A DNA stretch of 10,910 nt from Xylophilus ampelinus (GTDB lineage Bacteria; Pseudomonadota; Gammaproteobacteria; Burkholderiales; Burkholderiaceae_C): NCBI RefSeq assembly GCF_901875635.1, contig NZ_CABFMN010000012.1, positions 1 to 10,910 on the forward strand. Reading direction: 5' to 3'. Position 1 is the stretch's first letter. Each line of letters begins with the position of its first letter. The notes under the pieces are model-generated. The model was not told the DNA's origin and did not search any database. It worked only from the letters and a program-made list of their open reading frames with translations. This document shows, piece after piece, positions 1 through 7,883 of the stretch. The translations under genes were made by a program, and so were the position numbers.

Positions 1-684
1 GGGGCTGGCGCCGTGCGCGGCGCGCGGCGCCGGGCCGCGCAGCGGCGCGTCGTCCCACGCCTGGCCCTCGAGCAGCAGCCGCAACAGCAGGCGCTCCATC
101 TCCAGCGCGATCAGCGGATGGCGGCGCACCGCGTCCATCAGCGCCTCGGAGGTCAGCAGCAGGCGCAACTGGTCGAGCCAGGCCTGCATCGCCGGCCGGC
201 GCAGGTCGAGCACTTCGTCGAAGCGGATCGGCCGGCCGACGTGTGCCTCGACCATCCCGCGGTCGAGCCGCAGCACGAACTGCTCGCAGTCGGCCGACAG
301 GTCGGCCACGAAGCGCGCGCCCGGTGCGCAGATCATGCCGCGGTGCACGTCGGCCTGAAGCGCGCGGTCGCCCGCACGCGCCTGCGCGCTGCCGCGCAGG
401 CAGAACATCAGCAGGTGGTAGTCCTCGACGTGTTCGACGTCGACCCGCATCGCCTCGCCGAAGTCGATGGTGCCCACGCCGATACCGCCCAGGCGCAGGA
501 AGTCCATGTGCGAGCGCCCGCCCTCGGGCCGGCCGAGCGGGCGCAGATGGTGCGGCTGCATCACGCGCGAGATGCGCTCGCGCGTGTCGTCCAGGTCATG
601 CGACTCGAAGAGCCGGTTGGCGCGCAGCAGCGCGGGCTCGAACACAGACGCGCGGGCGGCGGAAGGGGCGATGGCGGTGCGCAT
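1..684 (-). CDS. AraC/XylS-family transcriptional regulator, N-terminal part (cut by window edge)
   Basis: The minus-strand frame is open from an ATG at 684 to base 1, giving 228 residues of a longer protein. The visible part matches the AraC-binding-like (cupin-type) effector domain of regulators that control aromatic ring-hydroxylating oxygenases. Recognisable stretches are HDLDDTRERISRVMQPH (about residues 29-45), SHMDFLRLGGIGVGTIDFG (58-76) and YHLLMFCLRGSAQ (89-101). The C-terminal helix-turn-helix DNA-binding domain would lie left of base 1 and cannot be checked. The gene is divergent from the oxygenase operon across 223 bases, the usual layout for a local activator such as AndR of the anthranilate system. 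By family, it would bind an aromatic acid or pathway intermediate and activate transcription of the genes starting at 908. No good ribosome binding site precedes the ATG, so the exact start is uncertain. Confidence 0.82.
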   Translation of the reverse strand, partial: MRTAIAPSAARASVFEPALLRANRLFESHDLDDTRERISRVMQPHHLRPLGRPEGGRSHMDFLRLGGIGVGTIDFGEAMRVDVEHVEDYHLLMFCLRGSAQARAGDRALQADVHRGMICAPGARFVADLSADCEQFVLRLDRGMVEAHVGRPIRFDEVLDLRRPAMQAWLDQLRLLLTSEALMDAVRRHPLIALEMERLLLRLLLEGQAWDDAPLRGPAPRAAHGASP

Positions 685-907
685 GGGCGTGTGGCTTCGC
701 GAAAGCCTGCACCCTGCGCAAGAAGCGCGCCATGCCACACGATGGCGCACGCCGCGCACCACCATGACGCAGCGCACTTTCCTGCGCGAATCGGACAGGG
801 CCTTCGCGCACCCGCGCAAAACGGATAGCCGCGCGCGCCGGCGCTTCCAAGAATGAACGGCATCCGCATCGCCGCGCCGGTGCGGCCCCCACGCAAAGGA
901 AGGCCCC
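685..907. promoter_or_regulatory. Divergent control region between regulator and oxygenase operon
   Basis: These 223 bases hold no convincing gene. They contain an imperfect direct repeat at 781-798 and 811-828, an 8-base inverted repeat (CGTGTGGC at 688-695 and GCCACACG at 734-741), and a palindrome TTCGCGAA at 696-703. A possible -10 for the rightward operon is AAGAAT at 849-854. The matching -35 window (826-831) has no consensus and touches the second copy of the direct repeat, as expected for an activator-dependent promoter. The ribosome binding site AAGGAAGG at 896-903 serves the ATG at 908. Promoter placement is inference. Confidence 0.5.
781..828 (+). promoter_or_regulatory. Candidate activator binding site: two 18-base direct repeats, 30-base period
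   Basis: Bases 781-798 and 811-828 agree at 14 of 18 positions, with the core GCGC(G/A)AA(T/A)CGGA(C/T)AG. The 30-base period is close to three helical turns, so both copies face the same side of the DNA. AraC/XylS-family activators bind direct repeats, often with the near copy overlapping -35. The second copy ends where a -35 for the candidate -10 at 849-854 would lie. That the adjacent regulator binds here is inference. Confidence 0.45.
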
Positions 908-2194
908 ATGAACCACATCGTCGACATCAGCGCCTTGAAGGCGGCCGACGCCGCCGCCGCCCCCTCGGGGCAGGTGCACTTTCCGCAGCCGGACGGCTCG
1001 CGCGTGCCCTACGCCGTGTTCAGCTCGCAGGAGGTGTTCGAGCGCGAGCAGGAGCGCATCTACCGCGGGCCGACCTGGAGCTTCGTCGCGCTCGACGCCG
1101 AGATCCCGAACGCCGGCGACTACAAGAGCACCTTCGTCGGCGACACGCCGGTGGTGGTGACGCGCACCGACGACGGCGGCGTGGTCGCCTGGGTGAACCG
1201 CTGCGCGCACCGCGGCGCCATCGTCTGCCGCAACGCGCGCGGCAACGCAAAGTCGCACACCTGCGTCTACCACCAGTGGAGCTTCGACACCCGCGGCAAC
1301 CTGCAGGGCGTGCCCTTCCGCCGCGGCAAGGACGGCGCGCCCGGCATGCCGGCCGACTTCGACCCGAAGAACCACGGCCTGCGAAAGCTGCGCGCCGAGA
1401 GCTACCACGGCCTGGTCTTCGCCACCTTCAGCGACGAGACGCCGCCGCTGCCCGAGTACCTGGGCGAGCAGATGCGGCCCTGGGTCGACCGCGTGATGCA
1501 CAAGCCGGTGGTGTACCTGGGCTGCACGCGGCAGTACGCGCGCAGCAACTGGAAGCTCTACTACGAGAACGTGAAGGACCCCTACCACGCGAGCCTGCTG
1601 CACCTGTTCCACACCACCTTCAACATCTTCCGCGTGGGCATGAAGGCGCGCTCGATGGCCGACCAGCGCCACGGGCTGCACAGCATCATCACCGCCACCA
1701 AGGTCGACGAAAGCGACACCGCCTCGGCCTACAAGCAGCAGGCGATCCGCTCGATGGACGAGGGCTTCCACCTCGAGGACGACTCGGTGCTCGGCTTCGT
1801 GTCGGAGTACGAGGAGGACTGCACCAACCACATCCAGACCATCTTCCCGCAGCTGGTGCTGCAGCAAATCCACAACACGCTGGTGGCACGCCAGGTGCTG
1901 CCCAAGGGTCCGGGCGAGTTCGAGCTGGTCTTCCACTTCTTCGGCTACGAGGACGACACGCCCGAACTGCGCGCACTGCGCATCAAGCAGGCCAACCTGG
2001 TCGGCCCGGCGGGCTACATCTCGATGGAGGACACCGAGGCCACCGAGCTGGTGCAGCGCGGCACCGCGCGCGACGCCGGGGCCACCTCGGTGATCGAGCT
2101 GGGCCGCTCCGACCCGAACCGCGAGGACACGATGGTCACCGAGAACCTGATCCGGAAGTTCTGGACGGGCTACCAACAGCTGATGGGGTATTGA
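908..2194 (+). CDS. andAc: Rieske oxygenase large (alpha) subunit, probable anthranilate 1,2-dioxygenase AndAc
   Basis: This 428-residue protein is a ring-hydroxylating oxygenase alpha subunit. The Rieske [2Fe-2S] site is C99-x-H101-x17-C119-x2-H122. The catalytic mononuclear iron site is in NVKDPYHASLLH, with H227 and H232 as ligands and D375 (in SMEDTE) as the probable third. D224 is the bridging aspartate that carries electrons between neighbouring subunits. The length and the sequence around the active site best fit my recollection of the three-component anthranilate dioxygenase (anthranilate + O2 + NADH to catechol, CO2 and ammonia). The NagG-type salicylate 5-hydroxylase large subunit is the nearest alternative, with a shared GPAGY stretch before the iron aspartate. 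The start is supported by AAGGAAGG at 896-903. The gene leads the operon with the small subunit and ferredoxin. Class is certain; the substrate is inferred. Confidence 0.9.
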   Translation: MNHIVDISALKAADAAAAPSGQVHFPQPDGSRVPYAVFSSQEVFEREQERIYRGPTWSFVALDAEIPNAGDYKSTFVGDTPVVVTRTDDGGVVAWVNRCAHRGAIVCRNARGNAKSHTCVYHQWSFDTRGNLQGVPFRRGKDGAPGMPADFDPKNHGLRKLRAESYHGLVFATFSDETPPLPEYLGEQMRPWVDRVMHKPVVYLGCTRQYARSNWKLYYENVKDPYHASLLHLFHTTFNIFRVGMKARSMADQRHGLHSIITATKVDESDTASAYKQQAIRSMDEGFHLEDDSVLGFVSEYEEDCTNHIQTIFPQLVLQQIHNTLVARQVLPKGPGEFELVFHFFGYEDDTPELRALRIKQANLVGPAGYISMEDTEATELVQRGTARDAGATSVIELGRSDPNREDTMVTENLIRKFWTGYQQLMGY

Positions 2195-2195
2195 C

Positions 2196-2348
2196 ATGAA
2201 ACACCCCCCAAGCGGCTTCGCCGCTCCCCCCTCTCTGCTTCGCGGAGGGGGGCGCACCCAGCGGCCTGGCGAAGCCAGTTCCGCGGGTGCCCTGGCGTTC
2301 TTGCTGCGCTCGCAGATGACACCTATCTCTCGTGGAGAACCCGGATGA
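2196..2348 (+). other. Short open frame (50 codons) through the intergenic repeat; probably not a real protein
   Basis: An ATG lies one base after the alpha-subunit stop codon. Its frame stays open for 50 codons through all three hairpins, and its TGA (2346-2348) overlaps the ATG of the small subunit as ATGA. The product would start MKHPPSGFAAPPSLL and resembles no domain I know. No ribosome binding site is evident. Its composition is what the repeat alone dictates, so a protein role is unlikely. A translational link across the repeat, keeping ribosomes on the message up to the next gene, is possible. Confidence 0.15.
2211..2290. repeat. REP-like intergenic element with three hairpins inside the oxygenase operon
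   Basis: Three consecutive inverted repeats fill most of the 150-base gap between the subunit genes. Hairpin 1: AGCGGC (2211-2216) and GCCGCT (2220-2225) around TTC. Hairpin 2: CCCCCCTC (2226-2233) and GAGGGGGG reading 2245-2252. Hairpin 3 is long and compound: GCACCC (2254-2259) with GGGTGC (2285-2290), then GCGG (2261-2264) with CCGC (2281-2284), then CTGGC (2266-2270) with GCCAG (2274-2278) around GAA. Paired changes are not visible in one copy, but this degree of pairing is unlikely by chance. It resembles a dispersed palindromic repeat I recall from Variovorax and related genomes. No T-run follows, so it is not a classic terminator. It may affect message stability or the alpha:beta expression ratio. 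Confidence 0.75.
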
Positions 2349-2866
2349 ACGCAGCAACTTTGGAAGAACGGCCGGCCGCCACCTCGGCCGCGCCGGTGTC
2401 GATGCAGCTCTGGTTCGAGATCCACCAGCTGCAGGAGCGCTACAGCGCCGCGCTGGACAACGACCGCCTGGAGGAGTGGGCCACGCTCTTCACCGAGGAC
2501 TGCCTCTACGAGATCGTGCCCAAGGAGAACGCCGACCTGGGCCTGCCCATCGGCCTCATTTACTGCAACAACCAGCGCATGCTGCGCGACCGCGTGGTGT
2601 CGCTGCGCCACGCGAGCATCTACGAGGAACACAGCTGCCGCCACATGACCAGCGGCCTGGTGATCACGCCGCTGGACGACGACACGGTGCAGGCCGAGTC
2701 GAGCTACGTCGTGATCCAGACGCGCACCAACGGCGAGTCCTTCGTCTACCAAGCGGGCCGCTACTTGGACCGCATCGTGCGCACCCCCGCAGGGTGGCGC
2801 TATGCGCAGCGGCGGGTGATCTACGACACCTCGCGCGTCATCACCCTGCTGGCCACACCGATATGA
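2345..2866 (+). CDS. andAd: Rieske oxygenase small (beta) subunit, probable AndAd
   Basis: This 173-residue protein belongs to the ring-hydroxylating oxygenase beta-subunit family, which has the NTF2/SnoaL-like cone fold. Typical features are the helix with LWFEIHQLQERYSAALDN (residues 22-39), LFTEDCLYEIVPKEN (48-62), the MLRDRVVSLRHA stretch (79-90) and the C-terminal strands with YQAGRYLDRIV and RRVIYDTSRV. The subunit has no cofactor; it builds the alpha3beta3 hexamer and helps shape the active-site surroundings. The extra roughly 15 residues before LWFEI, rich in alanine, are longer than I recall for AndAd (about 160). The start at 2345 is supported by GTGGAG at 2333-2337... seven bases upstream. 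The gene is separated from alpha by a hairpin-rich repeat, and its stop overlaps the ferredoxin start in ATGA. Confidence 0.88.
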   Translation: MNAATLEERPAATSAAPVSMQLWFEIHQLQERYSAALDNDRLEEWATLFTEDCLYEIVPKENADLGLPIGLIYCNNQRMLRDRVVSLRHASIYEEHSCRHMTSGLVITPLDDDTVQAESSYVVIQTRTNGESFVYQAGRYLDRIVRTPAGWRYAQRRVIYDTSRVITLLATPI

Positions 2867-3189
2867 GCACCACGACCGAAGCCACCCAGTGGCACGACGT
2901 CGGCGAGCCCGACGACTTTCCCGATGGCGCCGTGTGGCCGGTCATTGCCGGTGGCCTGCCGATCGCCGTCTTCCGCCAGGGCGAATCGCTGCATGCGCTG
3001 CACGACCTGTGCACGCACGGCAACGCGCGCCTGTCGGAGGGCTGGATCGAGAACGGCAAGGTGGAGTGCCCGCTGCACCAGGGGCTGTTCGACATCTGCA
3101 CCGGCGCCGCCTGCGGCGAGCCGGCCACCGAGGACGTGCGCGTCTTCCCGATCCAGATCCGTGACGGCCGCGTCGAGGTGGCGGTCTAG
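2863..3189 (+). CDS. andAb: Rieske-type [2Fe-2S] ferredoxin of the oxygenase system, probable AndAb
   Basis: This 108-residue soluble protein carries the Rieske cluster motif C50-T-H52-x16-C69-P-L-H72. It would shuttle electrons from an NADH-dependent reductase to the Rieske centre of the alpha subunit. The length equals what I recall for the ferredoxin of the three-component anthranilate dioxygenase. The gene overlaps the small-subunit stop by ATGA (2863-2866), implying translational coupling. The frame is open further upstream inside the beta gene, but the overlap position and the protein start MSTTTEATQWHDV are typical. No reductase gene follows; the next gene encodes a transporter component 63 bases downstream. 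A role with another oxygenase cannot be excluded, but the location makes the neighbouring enzyme the obvious partner. Confidence 0.9.
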   Translation: MSTTTEATQWHDVGEPDDFPDGAVWPVIAGGLPIAVFRQGESLHALHDLCTHGNARLSEGWIENGKVECPLHQGLFDICTGAACGEPATEDVRVFPIQIRDGRVEVAV

Positions 3190-3252
3190 CCGCCCGCGAA
3201 CCTGCCGCCCCAATTGCTTTCCCCTTCTCCTCGTCTTTCTTCCGGAGCCTCC

Positions 3253-4458
3253 ATGCCCGCTTTCCAGAGCCGCCCCGCATCGCGCCGCAGCGCCCTGTCC
3301 GTCGCACTGTTCACCGTGCTGTCCCTGGCGGCCGGCGTGCCGGCCCACGCGGCCGACCCGATCAAGGTGGGCCTCGCGCTCGACATCTCCGGCCCCTTCG
3401 CGGCCGGCGGCGCCGAGACGCGCGACGCGATCAACCTCGCGGTGAAGCTGCTGGGCAACAAGCTCGGCGGCTACCCGGCCGAGTTCATCCAGGCCGACAC
3501 CGCGGGCAGCCCCGACCAGGCCAAGCAGATCGTCGACCGCTTCATCCAGCAGAACAAGATCGACTTCTTCACCGGCCCCACGCCGTCGAACGTGGCGCTG
3601 GCGGTGGGCCCCGCGCTCTTCGCGGCCAAGGTGCCCTTCGTCACCAGCAACCCCGGCCCGAGCCAGTACGCCGGCGCGCAGTGCAACCCCTACTTCTTCG
3701 GCCAGAGCTACCAGAACGACACCTGGGACGAGGCCGCGGGCCAGTGGGCCACCGACCAGAAGCTGAAGACGGCCTTCATCATCGCGCCCAACTACCCCGC
3801 GGGCCGCGACCACCTCACCGGCTTCAAGCGCACCTACAAGGGCCAGGTGGTGGCCGAGGTGTACGGCAAGGTGGGCCAGCTGGACTACGCCGCCGAGCTG
3901 GCGCAGATCCGCGCCGCCAAGCCCGAGGCTGTGTACTTCTTCCTGCCCGGCGGCATGGGCATCAACTTCATCAAGCAGTTCGTGGGCGCGGGCCTGTCGA
4001 AGGACGTGAAGCTGGTCACCAGCCCGGCCTCGGCCGACGAGGACACCATCGCCGCCGTGGGCGATCCGATGCTGGGCCTGTTCTCGACCTCGCAGTGGTC
4101 GCACGACCTGCCCAACGCGGCCAACCAGAAGTTCGTCGCCGAGTTCCGCAAGGCCTACAACCGCTACCCCACCTTCTACGCCGCGCAGGCCTACGACGCC
4201 ATCCTGGCCATGGACGCCGCGGCGAAGGACGTCAAGGGCGACGTGAAGAACAAGGAGGCCGTGCTCAAGGCGCTCAAGGCGGCCAACTTCCAGTCCATTC
4301 GCGGCCCCTTCAAGTACGACACCAACAACTTCCCGATCCAGGACTACTACCTGCGCGTGATCGGCAAGGACAGCGAAGGCCGCATCACCAACAAGACGCT
4401 GTCGACCCCGCTCAAGGGCTACCGCGACGCCTACCACCAGCTGTGCAAGATGAAGTGA
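3253..4458 (+). CDS. ABC transporter periplasmic substrate-binding protein, HAAT (LivK-like) family
   Basis: The protein has 401 residues. A signal peptide is clear: positive residues R7, R11, R12, a hydrophobic core at 14-28, and cleavage likely after A33 in AHA|AD. The mature part is a Peripla_BP_6-type type I binding protein, starting IKVGLALDISGPFAAGG, with hinge-crossing strands such as AVYFFLPGG (226-234). It would capture a ligand in the periplasm and deliver it to the permease pair encoded just downstream. HAAT proteins bind branched-chain amino acids, but many bind aromatic acids. The position behind an aromatic-ring oxygenase favours an aromatic or related acid here; that is inference. 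Only two cysteines occur, C144 and C398. The ATG at 3253 is chosen over a TTG at 3214 because GGAG (3244-3247) precedes it and the signal peptide then has normal length. The pyrimidine-rich gap before it (3190-3252) shows no clear promoter. Confidence 0.9.
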   Translation: MPAFQSRPASRRSALSVALFTVLSLAAGVPAHAADPIKVGLALDISGPFAAGGAETRDAINLAVKLLGNKLGGYPAEFIQADTAGSPDQAKQIVDRFIQQNKIDFFTGPTPSNVALAVGPALFAAKVPFVTSNPGPSQYAGAQCNPYFFGQSYQNDTWDEAAGQWATDQKLKTAFIIAPNYPAGRDHLTGFKRTYKGQVVAEVYGKVGQLDYAAELAQIRAAKPEAVYFFLPGGMGINFIKQFVGAGLSKDVKLVTSPASADEDTIAAVGDPMLGLFSTSQWSHDLPNAANQKFVAEFRKAYNRYPTFYAAQAYDAILAMDAAAKDVKGDVKNKEAVLKALKAANFQSIRGPFKYDTNNFPIQDYYLRVIGKDSEGRITNKTLSTPLKGYRDAYHQLCKMK

Positions 4459-4471
4459 CCCCCGCGCAGCG

Positions 4472-5392
4472 ATGACGCCCATCCTCTTCATCGAGCAGAT
4501 GCTCAACGGCCTGGGCTACGGGCTGATGCTGTTCCTGCTGGCCGCGGGGCTGACGCTGGTGTTCGGGATCATGGACGTGATGAACCTCGCGCACGGCTCG
4601 CTCTTCATGGGCGGCGCCTACGTCGCGGCGAGCGTGCACACGCGCACGGACTCCTTCGTCGGCGCGGTGCTGGCGGCGCTGGTGGTGGTCGTGCTCGTCG
4701 CGCTGGTGCTGGAAGCGCTGCTGGTGCGCCGGCTCTACGGCCGCGACCACCTCGCGCAGGTGCTGGCGACCTTCGGCATCATCCTGGTGGCCGACGACCT
4801 GGTGAAGATGGCCTGGGGGCCGGCGCCGATCATGGCCTCCGCGCCCGCCGCGCTGTCGGGCGCGGTCGAGATCCTGCCGGGCCTGCCGTACCCGGCCTAC
4901 CGGCTCGTCATCCTCGTGGCCGGGCTGGTGGTGGCGGGCGGGCTGTACCTACTGGTCAACCACACGCGCGTCGGCATGCTGGTGCGCGCCGGCGCCTCCA
5001 ACCGCGCGATGGCCGAGTTCATGGGCGTGCGCGTGGGGCGTATCTTCTCGCTGGTGTTCCTGGTCGGCGCCGCGCTGGCGGCCCTGGCCGGCGCGCTGAT
5101 GGGGCCGCTCACCGCCGTGCAGGTGGGCATGGGCGAGGAGATCCTGATCCCTTCCCTGGTGGTGCTGGTGATCGGCGGCATCGGCTCGATCCGCGGCGCC
5201 TTCGTGGCAGCGATGCTGGTCGGGCTGGTCGACACCATCGGCCGCGCCTTCGTGCCGCTGGCGCTGCGCCCGCTGCTGCCGCCCACGCTGGTGTCGGACC
5301 TGAGCGCGCTCATCGCCGGCCTGGCCACCTATGCGCTGATGGCGGCGGTGCTGGCCTTCAAGCCCACGGGGCTGTTCCCCGCCCGCGGCTGA
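4472..5392 (+). CDS. livH: ABC transporter permease, LivH family
   Basis: This 306-residue, strongly hydrophobic inner-membrane protein is one of the two permeases of a HAAT importer. The family signature FGIMDVMNLAHGSLFMGGAY lies at residues 31-50. The cytoplasmic coupling loop that contacts the ATPase is RAGASNRAMAEFMGVRVGR (172-190), and IGGIGSIRGAF (234-244) is also characteristic. I count about eight membrane segments. It pairs with LivM to form the channel. The start is 13 bases after the binding-protein stop, so the genes are one transcription unit; there is no strong ribosome binding site, which suggests coupling to the gene before. The length is normal for the family. Confidence 0.93.
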   Translation: MTPILFIEQMLNGLGYGLMLFLLAAGLTLVFGIMDVMNLAHGSLFMGGAYVAASVHTRTDSFVGAVLAALVVVVLVALVLEALLVRRLYGRDHLAQVLATFGIILVADDLVKMAWGPAPIMASAPAALSGAVEILPGLPYPAYRLVILVAGLVVAGGLYLLVNHTRVGMLVRAGASNRAMAEFMGVRVGRIFSLVFLVGAALAALAGALMGPLTAVQVGMGEEILIPSLVVLVIGGIGSIRGAFVAAMLVGLVDTIGRAFVPLALRPLLPPTLVSDLSALIAGLATYALMAAVLAFKPTGLFPARG

Positions 5393-5417
5393 TAGCCGCT
5401 GCGATCCCATTTTTCCG

Positions 5418-6401
5418 ATGAAGCTCGAACGCTGGCTCCCGTGGTGCGCACTGGCCGCACTCGCCGTCTTCCCCCTGCTGGCGCCCGCGATGGGGCTGGA
5501 GTTCTACGTCAACTTCGTGCGGCGGGCGCTGATCTTCGCGCTGGCCGCGGCCAGCCTGAACTTCATCCTCGGCTTCGGGGGCATGGCGGCGCTGGGCCAC
5601 ATGGGCTTCGTCGGCGTGGGCGCGTACACGCTGGTGGCCCTGGCCGACGCCGGCCACGAATCGGCCTGGCTGATGTGGCCGGCAGGCGCCGTCGCGGGCG
5701 GCCTGGTCGCCGCGGCGATCGGCAGCGTGGCGCTGCGCACGCGCGGCGTGTACTTCATCATGATCACGCTCGCCTTCGCGCAGATGCTCTACTTCGCGGC
5801 CGTTTCGCTGCGCGCCTACGGCGGTGACGACGGCTACAACCTCATGGCCCGGCCAAGCTTCGGCCTGGGCCTGGACAGCATGCACGAGCCGACCTTCTAC
5901 TGGGTGGTGCTGACCCTCTTCGCCGGCGTGATGGCCTTGCTCAACCGTGCCACCGTGTCGCGCTTCGGCCATGCGCTGATGGGCATCCGCGACAACGAGG
6001 TGCGCATGCAGGCCATGGGCTACCCGGTGTTCCGCCTGCGGCTCGCGGCCTTCGCGCTGGCCGGCGCGGTGGCCGGGCTGGCGGGCGCGCTGCTGGTGTC
6101 GCACAACAGCTTCGTCAGCCCCTCGGTGATGCACTGGACGCAGTCGGCCACGCTAGTGGTGATGGTGGTCATCGGCGGCGTCGGCCGGCGCTGGGGCGGG
6201 CCGGTGGGCGCCGCGGTGTGGATCGGCCTGGAGGAAATCGCGAAGCAGCACACCGAGTACTGGCACCTGCCGCTGGGCGTGCTGCTGGTGGCCATCGTGT
6301 TCCTCGCACCGCGCGGCATCGCGGGCGTGCTCGAACGCCGCCGCCGTGCCGCGCCGGCCGCGCCCGCCGCGGACGGACGGGCCGTGGAGGCCGCGCCATG
6401 A
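5418..6401 (+). CDS. livM: ABC transporter permease, LivM family
   Basis: This 327-residue membrane protein is the second permease of the importer. Typical LivM stretches are LNFILGFGGMAALGHMGFVGVGAYT (47-71), RTRGVYFIMITLAFAQM (108-124) and the ATPase-contact loop FGHALMGIRDNEVRMQAMGYPVFRLRL (183-209). About nine or ten membrane segments can be drawn. The C-terminal tail (about 306-327) is basic, then rich in alanine and proline, and probably cytoplasmic. The gene starts 25 bases after livH without a clear ribosome binding site and ends in an ATGA overlap with livG. Its role is to form, with LivH, the translocation path for the substrate delivered by the protein at 3253. Confidence 0.93.
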   Translation: MKLERWLPWCALAALAVFPLLAPAMGLEFYVNFVRRALIFALAAASLNFILGFGGMAALGHMGFVGVGAYTLVALADAGHESAWLMWPAGAVAGGLVAAAIGSVALRTRGVYFIMITLAFAQMLYFAAVSLRAYGGDDGYNLMARPSFGLGLDSMHEPTFYWVVLTLFAGVMALLNRATVSRFGHALMGIRDNEVRMQAMGYPVFRLRLAAFALAGAVAGLAGALLVSHNSFVSPSVMHWTQSATLVVMVVIGGVGRRWGGPVGAAVWIGLEEIAKQHTEYWHLPLGVLLVAIVFLAPRGIAGVLERRRRAAPAAPAADGRAVEAAP

Positions 6402-7158
6402 GCCTCTTCCAGGTCGACGGGCTGGTCAAACGCTTCGGTGCGCTGGTGGCGACCGACCACGTGTCGCTGGCCGTGAACGCGGGCGAGGTGCATGCGCTGA
6501 TCGGCCCCAACGGCGCCGGCAAGTCCACGCTGGTCAACCTGATCTCGGGGCTGGTCCCGGCCGACGAGGGGCAGATCGCGCTCGACGGCGTGAACCTCAC
6601 GCCGCTGCCGATGCATGCGCGGGTGCGCGCCGGGCTGTCGCGCTGCTTCCAGATCACGAGCATCTTCCGCGAGGCGACGGTGATGGACAACCTGCTGCTG
6701 GCCGCGCAGGCGCATGCGGGCAGCAGCCTGCGCCTGCTGCGCGACCGCCGGCACGAGCAGCCGCTGGCCGACACCGCACGGGCGCTGGCCGAGCGCGTGG
6801 GCCTGGCGCACGAGCTCGACCGCACGGCCGGCACGCTGCCGCACGGTGCGCAGCGCAAGCTCGACGTGGCGCTCGCGCTGGCCGCGCGACCGAAGCTGCT
6901 GTTGCTCGACGAACCCATGGCCGGCATGGGTCCGGAGGACTCCGAACGCATGACCGAACTGATCCACCGGCTGAAGGCCGACATGGCGATCCTCCTGATC
7001 GAGCACGATATGAAGGCCGTCTTCGCGCTGGCCGACCGCATCTCGGTGCTGGTCTACGGCCGGGTGCTGGTGTCGGGCAGCGTGGAGGAGATCCGCGGCA
7101 ACCCGCAGGTGCAGGCCGTGTACCTCGGCACCGAGGACACGATGGCAGAGGCCGCCTG

Positions 7159-7159
<1 letters not shown>
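6398..7159 (+). CDS. livG: ABC transporter ATP-binding protein, LivG family
   Basis: This 253-residue cytoplasmic ATPase drives the importer. The Walker A motif is GPNGAGKST (36-44), the Q-loop glutamine is Q85 (CFQITSIF), Walker B is KLLLLDEP (166-173) with catalytic E172, and the H-loop histidine is H203 in IEHDM. The ABC signature reads LPHGAQRKLD (147-156); proline stands where most ABC proteins have serine, a variation also common in LivG proteins. The TRF.. region expected near residue 80 reads SRCFQITSIF, again typical. The ATG at 6398 overlaps the livM stop as ATGA and has GGAGG at 6386-6390. A longer upstream reading of the same frame inside livM is not credible. Confidence 0.94.
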
Positions 7160-7878
<719 letters not shown>

Positions 7879-7883
7879 CGATC

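Noticed and set aside
13..828. Plus-strand open frame of 271 codons at the left edge
   Set aside because: It is opposite the AraC-type regulator, whose effector-domain motifs are convincing; the plus translation is Gln/His/Ala-rich shadow.
853..2199. Plus-strand frame of 448 codons overlapping the alpha subunit in another phase
   Set aside because: Its translation is low-complexity Arg/Gly/Ala; the frame starting at 908 has all Rieske and iron motifs and a good ribosome binding site.
2211..2290. Considered as a CRISPR repeat, riboswitch or factor-independent terminator
   Set aside because: There are no regularly spaced repeats, no known riboswitch core, and no T-run after the hairpins.
596..2752. 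Very long minus-strand open frame (718 codons) opposite the oxygenase genes
   Set aside because: It is the antisense shadow of high-GC coding sequence, with low-complexity His/Arg/Val-rich translation, and spans a well-supported plus-strand operon and the intergenic repeat.
2821..4506. Minus-strand open frame of 561 codons opposite ferredoxin and binding protein
   Set aside because: Its composition is typical of an antisense shadow and the plus-strand genes carry clear motifs.
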